From NCBI RefSeq assembly GCF_024807845.1, contig NZ_JANUEQ010000002.1, positions 310,001 through 374,000 of the forward strand: a stretch of DNA of 64,000 nt, given 5' to 3'. The DNA comes from Klebsiella sp. BIGb0407 (GTDB taxonomy: Bacteria > Pseudomonadota > Gammaproteobacteria > Enterobacterales > Enterobacteriaceae). The first letter of the stretch is position 1. Every line of letters begins with the position of its first letter. Shown piece after piece: positions 30,502 through 38,877 of this stretch. The notes beneath the pieces are model-generated. The model was not told where the DNA came from. It saw nothing but the letters and a program-made list of their open reading frames with translations, and did no database searches. The position numbers and the translations under genes were made by a program.

Positions 30502-30656
30502 CAGTAAGGTGGGACCGGAGAAAGTCTCATCTCAGAAAAGCGAAACCCCGAGAGGGACCTAAGTCTGTCTCGGGGATCTAAGTAGATTGTTGGAGGCGCT
30601 TAGTGTTACCACCAGAGGGGCCGAGCCAACTGCTCTGATAAGGATTCTAACCCCCC
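30502..30656 (+). ncRNA. Candidate structured RNA upstream of the Abi/HEPN gene
   Basis: About 155 bases between promoter and start codon with nested pairings: GGTGG (30508) with CCACC (30609); AAGCG (30538-30542) with CGCTT (30597-30601); a perfect 8-bp stem CCCCGAGA (30546-30553) with TCTCGGGG (30568-30575); ATCT/AGAT at 30576-30587; and CAGAG (30613-30617) with CTCTG (30633-30637). An 18-base pattern GGGACC-N7-GTCTC occurs twice (30511-30528 and 30554-30571). GGGG at 30617 could pair with the C-run touching the start codon. Conserved RNAs upstream of abiF-type genes have been described by comparative genomics, so this may be one; I could not check a match. Confidence 0.6.
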
Positions 30657-31412
30657 ATGGCTGAAAGTCAAGTTCCTTACGATTACGCTGGCAACGATGC
30701 CAGTATCATTGAAAATCTGTCTGAAGCGCGCTTTGCGCCCTACTTAAAAAATGCTGGGTTTAATAAACAATATGCATTTAGTTTGTATCTTTATAATGCA
30801 CGTTTGTCAAAATCGTTCCTTTATCCTTTACATATTCTTGAGGTCACCCTTCGCAACAGGATGAGCGATATATTCAGCATTTATTTCGATGATAAATGGT
30901 ATACCCATAATTCTTTCAGATCGGGTTTGTCAGCTGAAAGTATGGATGCGTTGGATCGTGGAATGAGAAGAGCTAAAAAGACCAACAAAGAAGATATTAT
31001 TTCAACATTAACTTTTGATTTTTGGTCAAACCTGTTTAGGCCAGAGTACGACCGGTTTGTATGGCAAACAAATATGAAGAATTTATTGCCCAATATATCT
31101 ATGACTCGAAAAGATTTCGAAAAAACGGTCAAAAACATTAACGATTTTCGTAATCGTATCGCGCATTATGAACCAATACACAGAATGAATTTGAGTCAGA
31201 TGCATGTTAACATACTGAATACATTAACATGGTTATCTATTGAAACCAGCCTTTGGGTAAAGCATCACTCCACAGTCAACGAGTGTTTACGTATGAAGCC
31301 ATCCCCTAAAGGAGATGGAAATATTTTAGTAAGCGAGCGATGTGATAATGATTTCACAGTAGTAGCCCTCAGTGATAGCATCAGTACAATACAAAATTTA
31401 CCGTTTGTATAA
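30657..31412 (+). CDS. Abi family HEPN-like protein, C-terminus cut by a frameshift
   Basis: 251 residues as read. It matches the Abi_2 (AbiD/AbiF) abortive-infection family: the N-terminal SEARFAPYLKNAGF and LYNARLSKSFLYPLHILEVTLRN segments and, at about 165-174, NDFRNRIAHYEPI, which holds the Rx4-6H motif of HEPN ribonucleases (here R-N-R-I-A-H). From about residue 225 (FTVVALSDSISTIQ) a CBS-like domain begins, but the frame ends at 31412. A one-base insertion near 31408 would join it to the downstream frame ending at 31687, giving a protein of about 343 residues. The ribosome-binding site is weak and lies in the structured leader. HEPN core residues are intact, so even the truncated form could be active. 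Confidence 0.72.
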   Translation: MAESQVPYDYAGNDASIIENLSEARFAPYLKNAGFNKQYAFSLYLYNARLSKSFLYPLHILEVTLRNRMSDIFSIYFDDKWYTHNSFRSGLSAESMDALDRGMRRAKKTNKEDIISTLTFDFWSNLFRPEYDRFVWQTNMKNLLPNISMTRKDFEKTVKNINDFRNRIAHYEPIHRMNLSQMHVNILNTLTWLSIETSLWVKHHSTVNECLRMKPSPKGDGNILVSERCDNDFTVVALSDSISTIQNLPFV

Positions 31413-31687
31413 ATGCTAAAGGTGAAATAAAGGCTGTTCTAAATAATGAATACTTGGCTAAATATTTGATGTCCCAATCGGAAAACGATGAACTGATTAT
31501 AGAGCTTAAGTCTCATAAGATAAATGATCTAATTGAACAATTAAACGTTAATAATATGCATTTCTGTAGTGCCAGCGAACCCTATAACAATATTGAAAAA
31601 TATTTCAAAAGCAGAGTCAGTTTTCTCGTCGTTCTGGACAACGAAAAAATCATGGGCGTAGTAGAAAAAGCACACCGGAGATATTAA
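31409..31687 (+). pseudogene. Detached CBS-like C-terminal part of the Abi protein
   Basis: This frame continues the Abi protein after a one-base shift: it reads I-N-A-K-G-E-I-K-A-V-L directly after the last Abi codons (PFV), and ends FLVVLDNEKIMGVVEKAHRR. The repeated pattern 'hydrophobic strand, D/N, G/K, I, V' occurs twice, as in a paired CBS domain. There is no ribosome-binding site at its own possible starts (for example TTG at 31454), so independent translation is unlikely. No slippery heptamer is seen at the junction; a true deletion or a sequencing error is more likely than programmed shifting. Confidence 0.6.
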
Positions 31688-31699
31688 TATGTTCCATAG

Positions 31700-31831
31700 T
31701 TAATCAGTTACTATAATACCTGCAACCGCGCTGATGGTGCTTGTTCTGAGGCATGCAATAACCCTGCCTTCACTAAACTCAACCCATACAGTGGCATCGT
31801 CAAACCGTACATTTTTAGTTGAAATAGTCAT
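31700..31831 (-). pseudogene. Truncated DUF2442-like gene
   Basis: A 43-codon frame with an AGGA site starts MTISTKNVRFDDATVWVEFSEGR, which matches the beginning of DUF2442 family proteins, usually about 80-140 residues and often next to DUF4160 partners. After residue 24 the sequence no longer fits and it stops early, so it looks like a remnant joined to other DNA. It lies just after the Abi locus. Confidence 0.5.
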
Positions 31832-31847
31832 TCCTGTCCTCAAAGAA

Positions 31848-32669
31848 TCACCAAACCGTAATACCCATTTCCAGTTTTGTTCTCTCCCCCTGCGCCAGTA
31901 AAATCAGCCCCGGCTGGCCCTTGAGGTTATGGGCATTCACCGGGTGGCTTTGCGGCTCCAGGCAGATGAAAGGTTTATCCGGCATACGGAATACCATCAG
32001 ATACGGCGTGGCACAGTCAAGCACGACCCGCATGGCCCCACTGTTAATAAGCGCCCTGCCGCTCCACCCGGAATAGCCAACGTTTAGCCACGCATTCTCC
32101 GGAATTCTACCAGTCGTGAAATCGGTCTGCGGGGTGGTACCACTCTGCCATGCCAGAGGTAAGTGTTGTTCACCTTCAGGCCAGAATCCAGTGGACAAAA
32201 ACTGTACCTGGGTATCTGGCTGTAGCCGAAAGTAAGGATGAAACCCCAGTCCATAAACCATCGATTTACTGCCGCAATGAACCAACGCCAGCTCAGCGAT
32301 AAAACGCTTTTCTACTAACCGGTAAGTGAGTTTTGCCTGGTAATCAAATCCGCACTCATACTGGCTGCAAAGACTCAGCACCACTCTCTCTGCGCTGTGT
32401 TCTGCTACCTGCCAGGTTTTCAGCCAGCCATCGCCATGTAAAAAGAAATCAGCATCTGCTGCGCTTTGCGGCAAAGTGATTTCTTCTCCATTTAATGAAA
32501 AACAATTACCTGCCACCCGATTAGCCAGCGGTAGCATGGGAAAAAGGGCTTTATCACCCGCGAGTAAAATCGGCTGCTGATATTCCAGCGAGTCGAGGCT
32601 GAGGATTGCCGCCCCCTGCGGGGCGACGTTGACGCGTAGAAAGTCATTTTCAAGAACGATACTTTCCAT
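31848..32669 (-). CDS. Aldose 1-epimerase (galactose mutarotase) family protein
   Basis: 273 residues. The fold and active site are suggested by GLGFHPYFRLQPDT (about 145-158), where the histidine is the usual catalytic acid/base, and by the C-terminal CLEPQSHPVNAHN with its glutamate. Mutarotases interconvert alpha and beta anomers of aldoses. It is the third gene after the DUF5107 gene and sugar porter and starts two bases after the porter's stop, so it likely equilibrates the sugar imported by that porter. Confidence 0.88.
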   Translation of the reverse strand: MESIVLENDFLRVNVAPQGAAILSLDSLEYQQPILLAGDKALFPMLPLANRVAGNCFSLNGEEITLPQSAADADFFLHGDGWLKTWQVAEHSAERVVLSLCSQYECGFDYQAKLTYRLVEKRFIAELALVHCGSKSMVYGLGFHPYFRLQPDTQVQFLSTGFWPEGEQHLPLAWQSGTTPQTDFTTGRIPENAWLNVGYSGWSGRALINSGAMRVVLDCATPYLMVFRMPDKPFICLEPQSHPVNAHNLKGQPGLILLAQGERTKLEMGITVW

Positions 32670-32671
32670 TA

Positions 32672-34108
32672 TTACAGGGTTCTTTCGACAGGTGCTTTTA
32701 CAGGGGTATCCTGTAATCCGGCCAGGCGAGCCTCTAATGCTTCCAGACTCACGCCTTTCGTTTCAGGTACATAACGACGAACATAGATGAAACCGGCAGC
32801 ACAAATTACGCCATAAAGCAGGAAGCTACCCGCCGCCCCCAGACTCGCATTCAGCAGTGGGAAGGTATAGGTCAGGAGGAAGCAAGCGACCCACAGAGCC
32901 AGGGTACATAAAGATATTGCCAGACCACGAACACGATTCGGGAAGATTTCAGATAACAGTACCCAGGTGACAGGTGCAAGCGTGAGCGCATAAATGGCAA
33001 TCGCCGTCAGTACCAGGAGGAGTACTGGCAGCCCCATAACACCCAGACCATATGCCAGACCGATCAGAGCATAAATGATGGTTAATCCCGCAGCGCCAAA
33101 CAGCATCAGCTTACGGCGTCCGATTTTATCCACCAGCGGCAGTGCTGCAATGGTGAACACCAGATTAATGAGCCCGGTCGCGACAATCGATTTCAGCGTA
33201 CTGTTGATATCAAAGCCAGCGGAGGCAAAAATTTCTTGGGCATAGTTAAAGATAACGTTAATCCCGCACCACTGCTGGAATACCGCCAGTACCACACCAA
33301 TCACAATAATGGGTCTGACTTTTGGCTGGAATAGTGCGTTCCAGGAAACCTTTTGCGTGTCTTTGCTGAGTGTTTGCTGGATCTCATGCAAAGTCTGGTC
33401 AGCGTACTGCTGGTTACCAATACGTTTGAGCATCTGGTGAGCACGTTCATTTTTGCCTACGCGCGCTAACCAGCGTGGTGATTCAGGGACAAAAAACATC
33501 AGAATTAGAAACGCTAGTGCAGGGACAATGCCGGATCCGAACATCCAGCGCCAGCCCTCCTGTCCATTCCAGCTGGCACTGATTTCCTGTAGCGTCGCAT
33601 TACTGGCAACCGGCTCGGCAATCATCAGGTTAATCAGCTGCGCCGCCAGAACGCCAATAACAATAGTCAGTTGGTTTACTGCCACAAAGCGTCCACGCTG
33701 GGCTGCGGGGCTAATCTCGGCGATATATAAAGGGCTTAATGCCGATGCGAGGCCAATAGCTACGCCACCCACAATGCGATATGCCACAAACACATCAAAA
33801 TTATCGGCAACGGCTGTTCCCCAGGCCGAAAGGGCAAATAACAATGCGGCGATTATCAGCGGAATTTTTCGACCAAATTTATCGGCACACCAGCCTGAAA
33901 GTAACGCACCAAAGATACAACCGACCAGGGCTGAGCTCATCGCCCAGCCGGACTGAGCGGGGTCGGTAATAGAAAAGTAAGCTTCGTAAAAGGGTTTGGC
34001 CCCGCCAATTACGACCCAGTCATAACCGAACAGTAATCCACCGCAGGCAGCCACCAGGCAAATCATCCAGACGTAGCCCATGCGTAACTGAGTTTGCACA
34101 GTATTCAT
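32672..34108 (-). CDS. MFS sugar:H+ symporter (sugar porter family)
   Basis: 478 residues with twelve hydrophobic spans. Sugar porter signatures are present: GGLLFGYDWVVIGG in helix 1, DKFGRKIPLI after helix 2, PESPRWLAR in the central loop, DKIGRRKLMLFG, and PETKGVSLEALE near the C-terminus. It resembles XylE/GalP/AraE-type hexose or pentose symporters. Which sugar is carried cannot be told; its neighbours (mutarotase, DUF5107 protein, ROK repressor) suggest an aldose or short glycoside. It forms one minus-strand unit with them. Confidence 0.92.
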   Translation of the reverse strand: MNTVQTQLRMGYVWMICLVAACGGLLFGYDWVVIGGAKPFYEAYFSITDPAQSGWAMSSALVGCIFGALLSGWCADKFGRKIPLIIAALLFALSAWGTAVADNFDVFVAYRIVGGVAIGLASALSPLYIAEISPAAQRGRFVAVNQLTIVIGVLAAQLINLMIAEPVASNATLQEISASWNGQEGWRWMFGSGIVPALAFLILMFFVPESPRWLARVGKNERAHQMLKRIGNQQYADQTLHEIQQTLSKDTQKVSWNALFQPKVRPIIVIGVVLAVFQQWCGINVIFNYAQEIFASAGFDINSTLKSIVATGLINLVFTIAALPLVDKIGRRKLMLFGAAGLTIIYALIGLAYGLGVMGLPVLLLVLTAIAIYALTLAPVTWVLLSEIFPNRVRGLAISLCTLALWVACFLLTYTFPLLNASLGAAGSFLLYGVICAAGFIYVRRYVPETKGVSLEALEARLAGLQDTPVKAPVERTL

Positions 34109-34200
34109 TGTCTATCCTCTATTATTGCTCTTGTAGAGATACATAGGGGGCGGGAGCACAAAGCTGATGACTGCCCGCCGTTTTATTATTATTTCAGCGC

Positions 34201-37200
34201 TCAGGCAAATACACCTCGCAGCCTTGCCAGTTGCAGCAGGTGGGCTTTGTCATGGGCCGGGTTTTGTTCAAGCAGGGTACTGAGTACAGTTTCAAACTTA
34301 TCTTCTTCACCAAGACCCAGGTGTCCGAGGGCTTTGACGAACAGACAATGCTGTTGATGCGCCGCCTGTAATTTCGCATCAAGTGCGACTAAGTCAGGCA
34401 GCGAGACGGCAAAGAAATCGGGTTCGACACTGTCGGTGGCATGTTCATCAGCCCAGGCAATAAAGCTACGGAACTGCTGCAATGCCTCTTCCTTCCGGCC
34501 TAATCGCACCAGCGCCATGGTCTGATAGAACAGATAATCGACGGGCTGATCGTTGTAGTAGCGCCCGGTCGCAAGAGAAGATCCGCCCTTAAGTGCCTGA
34601 GTAAAGAGCCGATCCGCTCGTTCGCTTTGATTTTGCTGGTCAGCACACCAGCCAAGCAGATACCAGAGGTCGTTATCGCTTTGACCCACAAGACGTCCCT
34701 CACCGAGGTTTTCCGGGTAACTCAGCGCCTGCTGTAATAACTCCTCCGCAAGCCCGAACTGCTGCTCACTGATATAATCCAGCGCACGCCTTTGTAGATT
34801 AATCAGATACTGACCGGTGACTTTGCCTTCCCCACCTTCCCACGGATGGAATTTACGTTCTGCCAGCACTTGCGCTGCTGCCTGAGTTTCCCCGTGGATA
34901 TTCCACAGGCTCAGTAACTCAGCGGTAAGATCGTCTCGTTTAAGCGCGACTTCACGTCGGCCTGTAAGATCTGCCAGACGTTGTTTTGTCGAACAGCCGG
35001 TAAGCTTTTTCAGATAATCGAGTTCAAACAGGAAGCGGGCATTATCAGGCTCTAACTCTACTGCCCGTTGCAGATATTGCTCAGCAAGTTTCGCATCTCG
35101 TTGCTTATTCCAGGCGTGAATGCCTAATACCCTCTGCACTGGAGCAAACTCTGGTAATTGCCGTGCGGTAAACTGCCAGCAGGCCAGCGCTTCGCTATAA
35201 CGACGCTTGCTGTACCAGAAGCAACCCAACAGGTACTGGGCATAACCCTCCTCAGGCAAACGCTGTAACATCTGTATTTCATCCAGCGTATTGGGGAAGC
35301 GGACTTTATCTGCAAAGTGCTTTTGGGCCAGGTCCAAATAGCGCTGTTTCTCCTGGCTATCGCTTTCAAGCGCAGCCTGCCAGAGCAAGGGGATCGCTTC
35401 CCGGGATTGCAGCAGCGACAGGAGATCTTTTGCCGCCGGCTCAGCACCCAGGCTGATTAACCACCCGGCTAACATGCTGCTGTTCACGCCACGCTGTCCG
35501 GTTATCCGGCGAAGTTCTGTTTTATCCGCAGTACTTTGGGTGATAGCCCAGCGCGCATAGTGGAGCGCATAGCTTAGAGGGTAAATCTCAAGCTGCTCTT
35601 TGATCCAGGTTAACGCGGCTTCAGAAGCGCCTGTTTGATGCAGTGCCAGTGCTTTTAAACCCATCGCCAGGTTATTGCTGGCGTTAAACTTCAGGCTTTG
35701 CGAGACAAAGGTTAGCGCCTGAGTGAAATCGCCTTTACGAAATGCCAGCCGAGCGAGGGAATAAAAGGCCGCGTCGCGACAGTTGCCGCTCCAGCTCGCT
35801 TTAAAGTAATCATCAAATGCCCCTTGAACATCGCCCTGCCGCTCTTTGGCTGCCGCACGTAGCATGCTGGCATCCCCATTCTGCGGGTTTTTATTCAGGC
35901 GATGTGCACGCTTAAGTGCTCCGTTCGCATGCTGTTCAGCTGCGAGCCAGTTTCCGCGGTTAAATTCCAGCGTCCCCAATGCCACGTTGCAGCGGTAATC
36001 CAGCGGATCCAGTTCCAGTGCGCGCTGGTAGTAGTCAAAAGCGGAGCGGCTTGCATGCAGATATTGTTCAAGATGCTGCCCGATGAAATAAAGTTCATCG
36101 CAGTTATCGAGATCCTGCGGTTTGGCCGGAACGCTGGCAGCCTGTGGCAAAGGTAATTCTTCGGTAACATGTTCGCGATAGCTCAGAATAATATTCCCCT
36201 GAGCATCGCAAAGATTAAGCGTCAGTCTTTGCGGCCAGCAGTCCTGCACGGCTTCCATCCACGCTGTCGCTGGCTGTAAGTTCAATGCTGTTTGCCAGAG
36301 CGTTTGGCCTTCAGCCTCAATATTAAGAGTGACCCCAGGCAACGGCGCTATCGCATACACACCAAGATTCAGCTCATCGTTATGACGCTCAAGCTTGATA
36401 GCCGCCTGAGTATTCGCATTCTGCAACGTACCAAGCTGGCTATAAGGAAGGAAATTCTGAACAAAGACTTTTTCTTCGTAAGGTGCAAGCCAGGTGAAAT
36501 CGGGCTGGTTATCGGTAAATACGCCCGTCATCAGTTCAATGTACGGGCCGTTATTATCCGTCAGGTTGCGATCCCAGGCCTGGCCAAAGTCGCAGTTTCC
36601 CCATGTCCATTGTTTCTTACCCGGGGAAACATGATGATCGGCAATATGCAGAAGACCGCCCTGCTCGCCATGATGATAAGCGCCAACAAAGTCATATTCC
36701 GATTTATCCGCCATATAGGATGTCGGTACCGGAATATTTTTATAACGGGAAATGTCGACTCCCGCGGAATAGTCCACCTTGTAATAGGTCCCCTGGGCTA
36801 TAGGGAACGCCGAAACATCGCGTTTACCGTGATCGAAGACGGCGGTGACATCGGGCGGGAAGACGCTCTGGTGGTCGTCGCCCCCTTTCACTGCTGGGTT
36901 AGCCCACCACAAAAAGTGACGAGGCGTGGCGTTACCGTTAAAGACTTTGCCCGTAATTTCAATTAGTGCTTTATCCGGGTACAACGTAAAACCCGTCATC
37001 ACTTGCAGGCCACGCATCGGCTCTACTTCGCCAAGCCAAACCGTTTGTGCGCCGTTTTCGCTTTTCTGAAACGTAACGTCAACGGGCATAAAAGTGGTTG
37101 GACGGTGGTGCTGAGGCCAGTTAAATTCAATGCCCCCGGAGATCCACGGCCCGACAAGTCCCACCAGCGCAGGCTTCACAACTTCGTTGTAGTAAACAAA

Positions 37201-37476
37201 GTCACGCTCCATCACTTTATCGTAGGCGCGATGAATTCTTCCCCCCAGCTCAGGCAAAAGTAATACACGAATAAAATCATTCTCTATCCAGATTCCCTGA
37301 TAGTCGCGCATCTCACGTTTGCCGGTCAGGGTATCAATCACGCCATAGGGATAAACCGATCCGGACGATCCCTGATAAACGCGATTTTCCAGAAACATCG
37401 GATTGGGATCTTCTGCGCCGGTGGTCCAGGTGGGCAAGGTCAGGGTTTCTTGCCAGACATTGACGGTTCCGTACAT
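34201..37476 (-). CDS. DUF5107 and TPR-repeat protein of a sugar locus
   Basis: 1091 residues with no signal peptide, so probably cytoplasmic. The N-terminal ~400 residues are the DUF5107 domain, a beta-rich region (LLLPELGGRIHRAYDKVM, FNWPQHHRPTTFMPVDV, LWWANPAVKGGDDHQ) that resembles the mutarotase/glycoside hydrolase beta-sandwich fold. The C-terminal ~600 residues are tetratricopeptide repeats (for example YYQRALELDPLDYRCNVALG and YLQRAVELEPDNARFLFEL). It is the first gene of a unit with the sugar porter and mutarotase, divergent from a ROK repressor. A role in hydrolysing or binding an imported glycoside is an inference; the family has no settled function that I can state. Confidence 0.85.
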   Translation of the reverse strand: MYGTVNVWQETLTLPTWTTGAEDPNPMFLENRVYQGSSGSVYPYGVIDTLTGKREMRDYQGIWIENDFIRVLLLPELGGRIHRAYDKVMERDFVYYNEVVKPALVGLVGPWISGGIEFNWPQHHRPTTFMPVDVTFQKSENGAQTVWLGEVEPMRGLQVMTGFTLYPDKALIEITGKVFNGNATPRHFLWWANPAVKGGDDHQSVFPPDVTAVFDHGKRDVSAFPIAQGTYYKVDYSAGVDISRYKNIPVPTSYMADKSEYDFVGAYHHGEQGGLLHIADHHVSPGKKQWTWGNCDFGQAWDRNLTDNNGPYIELMTGVFTDNQPDFTWLAPYEEKVFVQNFLPYSQLGTLQNANTQAAIKLERHNDELNLGVYAIAPLPGVTLNIEAEGQTLWQTALNLQPATAWMEAVQDCWPQRLTLNLCDAQGNIILSYREHVTEELPLPQAASVPAKPQDLDNCDELYFIGQHLEQYLHASRSAFDYYQRALELDPLDYRCNVALGTLEFNRGNWLAAEQHANGALKRAHRLNKNPQNGDASMLRAAAKERQGDVQGAFDDYFKASWSGNCRDAAFYSLARLAFRKGDFTQALTFVSQSLKFNASNNLAMGLKALALHQTGASEAALTWIKEQLEIYPLSYALHYARWAITQSTADKTELRRITGQRGVNSSMLAGWLISLGAEPAAKDLLSLLQSREAIPLLWQAALESDSQEKQRYLDLAQKHFADKVRFPNTLDEIQMLQRLPEEGYAQYLLGCFWYSKRRYSEALACWQFTARQLPEFAPVQRVLGIHAWNKQRDAKLAEQYLQRAVELEPDNARFLFELDYLKKLTGCSTKQRLADLTGRREVALKRDDLTAELLSLWNIHGETQAAAQVLAERKFHPWEGGEGKVTGQYLINLQRRALDYISEQQFGLAEELLQQALSYPENLGEGRLVGQSDNDLWYLLGWCADQQNQSERADRLFTQALKGGSSLATGRYYNDQPVDYLFYQTMALVRLGRKEEALQQFRSFIAWADEHATDSVEPDFFAVSLPDLVALDAKLQAAHQQHCLFVKALGHLGLGEEDKFETVLSTLLEQNPAHDKAHLLQLARLRGVFA

Positions 37477-37543
37477 TTCGCTTCTCCAGTAAACAAAACA
37501 CAGTGAAATACGCTATGTTTGCAGTGTAGAGAACTTATTCAGG

Positions 37544-37558
37544 CTTAAATCGTTTAAG
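37544..37558. promoter_or_regulatory. Candidate ROK-repressor operator
   Basis: CTTAAA-TCG-TTTAAG is a perfect inverted repeat 33 bases upstream of the ROK gene and 68 bases upstream of the DUF5107 gene, in the shared 114-base divergent region. Confidence 0.5.
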
Positions 37559-37590
37559 GCTCACGCAATACAGTTAACGGAGTTTAGTGA

Positions 37591-38784
37591 ATGAAAGCAT
37601 CAGGATTAAATAATCAGCGAGTGCGTTATCTCAATCGACAGCTGATGATGACGCTGATATGGAGACACAAGCGGCTAAGCAAATCTCAGTTTGCTCAGCA
37701 CACCGGTTTATCTATTCCTGCGGTAAGCAAAATTCTTGATGAGCTGGTGGAAGATGAAAAGTTGCTTCATTCAACCGAAAATCTGAGCCTCCGGGGGATG
37801 AACAGCGGCAGCTATCAAATCCCCCCAAACGGAGATTTCATTCTCTGCATGAGCGTCACGCCGACCAGCATAGAGAGCCAGCTTTGTGACGCGCAGCTTT
37901 CGGCACTCGGAGAGTTTGAACGGATACAGGTTAACGCCACTACGCCTAAAGAACTGCTGGCAGCGATTGAGTCCATATGGCAAAAACTGCGAAAGAAGTG
38001 GCCTAAAAAAATCATTCATCTGGCGCTCGCCATTCACGGGCAGGTAGACCCGATAGCAGGCGTCTCGCAAACCATGCCGCAGGCTCCCTGGCGTGAACCG
38101 ATAGAAATCAAATATCTGCTGGAAGAAAAGCTGGGCGTGACGGTGCGAATCGATAACGACTGCGTGATGCTGGCTCTGGCTGAAAAGTGGCAGAATCCTG
38201 CCAGCCGCCAGGATTTTTGCGTTATCAATGTGGATTATGGAATTGGTTCATCGTTTGTTATCGGCGGACAAATTTACCGTGGCAGCCTGTACGGAAGCGG
38301 ACAGATCGGCCACACGATTGTGGATCCGGACGGTATAGCCTGTGCTTGCGGGCGCTACGGTTGCCTGGAAACCGTAGCCTCACTGACCGCACTAAAAAAA
38401 CAGGCTCGCATCTGGCTAAAATCTCAGCCTGATTCACCAAAATTAAATCTTGATTCACTGACCGCAACACAGCTGATTAACGCCTGGCACGAAGGAGATG
38501 AAAATGTTCGCCACTGGGTGAATAATGCAGCAAACACTATCGGCCTGAGTCTGTATAATTTTCTTAATATACTGAATATTAATCAGATATTTTTCTATGG
38601 TCGAAGCTGTGGCTTTGGCGATAGCTGGCTGGCAACCATCAACCGACAGATTGGTTTTAACCCTTTCGATCACGGCGATGCGCTTGAAACCAACGCCACA
38701 CAAATAGGCTTCGGGCGGTTAACACGAACACAGCAGGTGATGGGGATCGGTTATTTATATGTTGAAGAAGCGCTGAAAGATTAA
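37591..38784 (+). CDS. ROK-family transcriptional repressor
   Basis: 397 residues. The N-terminal winged helix (LSKSQFAQHTGLSIPAVSKIL, about 30-50) is followed by a ROK sugar-kinase-like domain with the zinc motif CACGRYGCLE (about 251-260), as in NagC and Mlc. These repressors release DNA on binding a sugar or sugar phosphate. It is divergent from the DUF5107-porter-mutarotase unit and is the likely local regulator. It ends at a strong terminator shared with the uxaB gene. Confidence 0.92.
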   Translation: MKASGLNNQRVRYLNRQLMMTLIWRHKRLSKSQFAQHTGLSIPAVSKILDELVEDEKLLHSTENLSLRGMNSGSYQIPPNGDFILCMSVTPTSIESQLCDAQLSALGEFERIQVNATTPKELLAAIESIWQKLRKKWPKKIIHLALAIHGQVDPIAGVSQTMPQAPWREPIEIKYLLEEKLGVTVRIDNDCVMLALAEKWQNPASRQDFCVINVDYGIGSSFVIGGQIYRGSLYGSGQIGHTIVDPDGIACACGRYGCLETVASLTALKKQARIWLKSQPDSPKLNLDSLTATQLINAWHEGDENVRHWVNNAANTIGLSLYNFLNILNINQIFFYGRSCGFGDSWLATINRQIGFNPFDHGDALETNATQIGFGRLTRTQQVMGIGYLYVEEALKD

Positions 38785-38816
38785 ACGAGTCGCTCGAAAA
38801 TAACCTGGTGAATAAT

Positions 38817-38850
38817 ATGTGCATCATTTTAATAAACGATGCACATTTTT
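38817..38850. terminator. Terminator between the ROK gene and uxaB
   Basis: ATGTGCATC (38817-38825) and GATGCACAT (38838-38846) form a 9-bp stem with a 12-base loop, followed by TTTT on the plus strand. It lies between convergent genes. Confidence 0.8.
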
Positions 38851-38877
38851 GATTATCTGAAAGCCCGTATTAATGAT

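Noticed and set aside
31380..31415. Programmed ribosomal frameshift in the Abi gene
   Set aside because: No slippery heptamer or clear downstream stimulatory structure is seen; a one-base deletion or sequencing error explains it more simply.
30024..31831. Integrative element at tRNA-Phe
   Set aside because: No integrase gene and no second copy of the tRNA 3' end were found in the window, so an island boundary cannot be shown.
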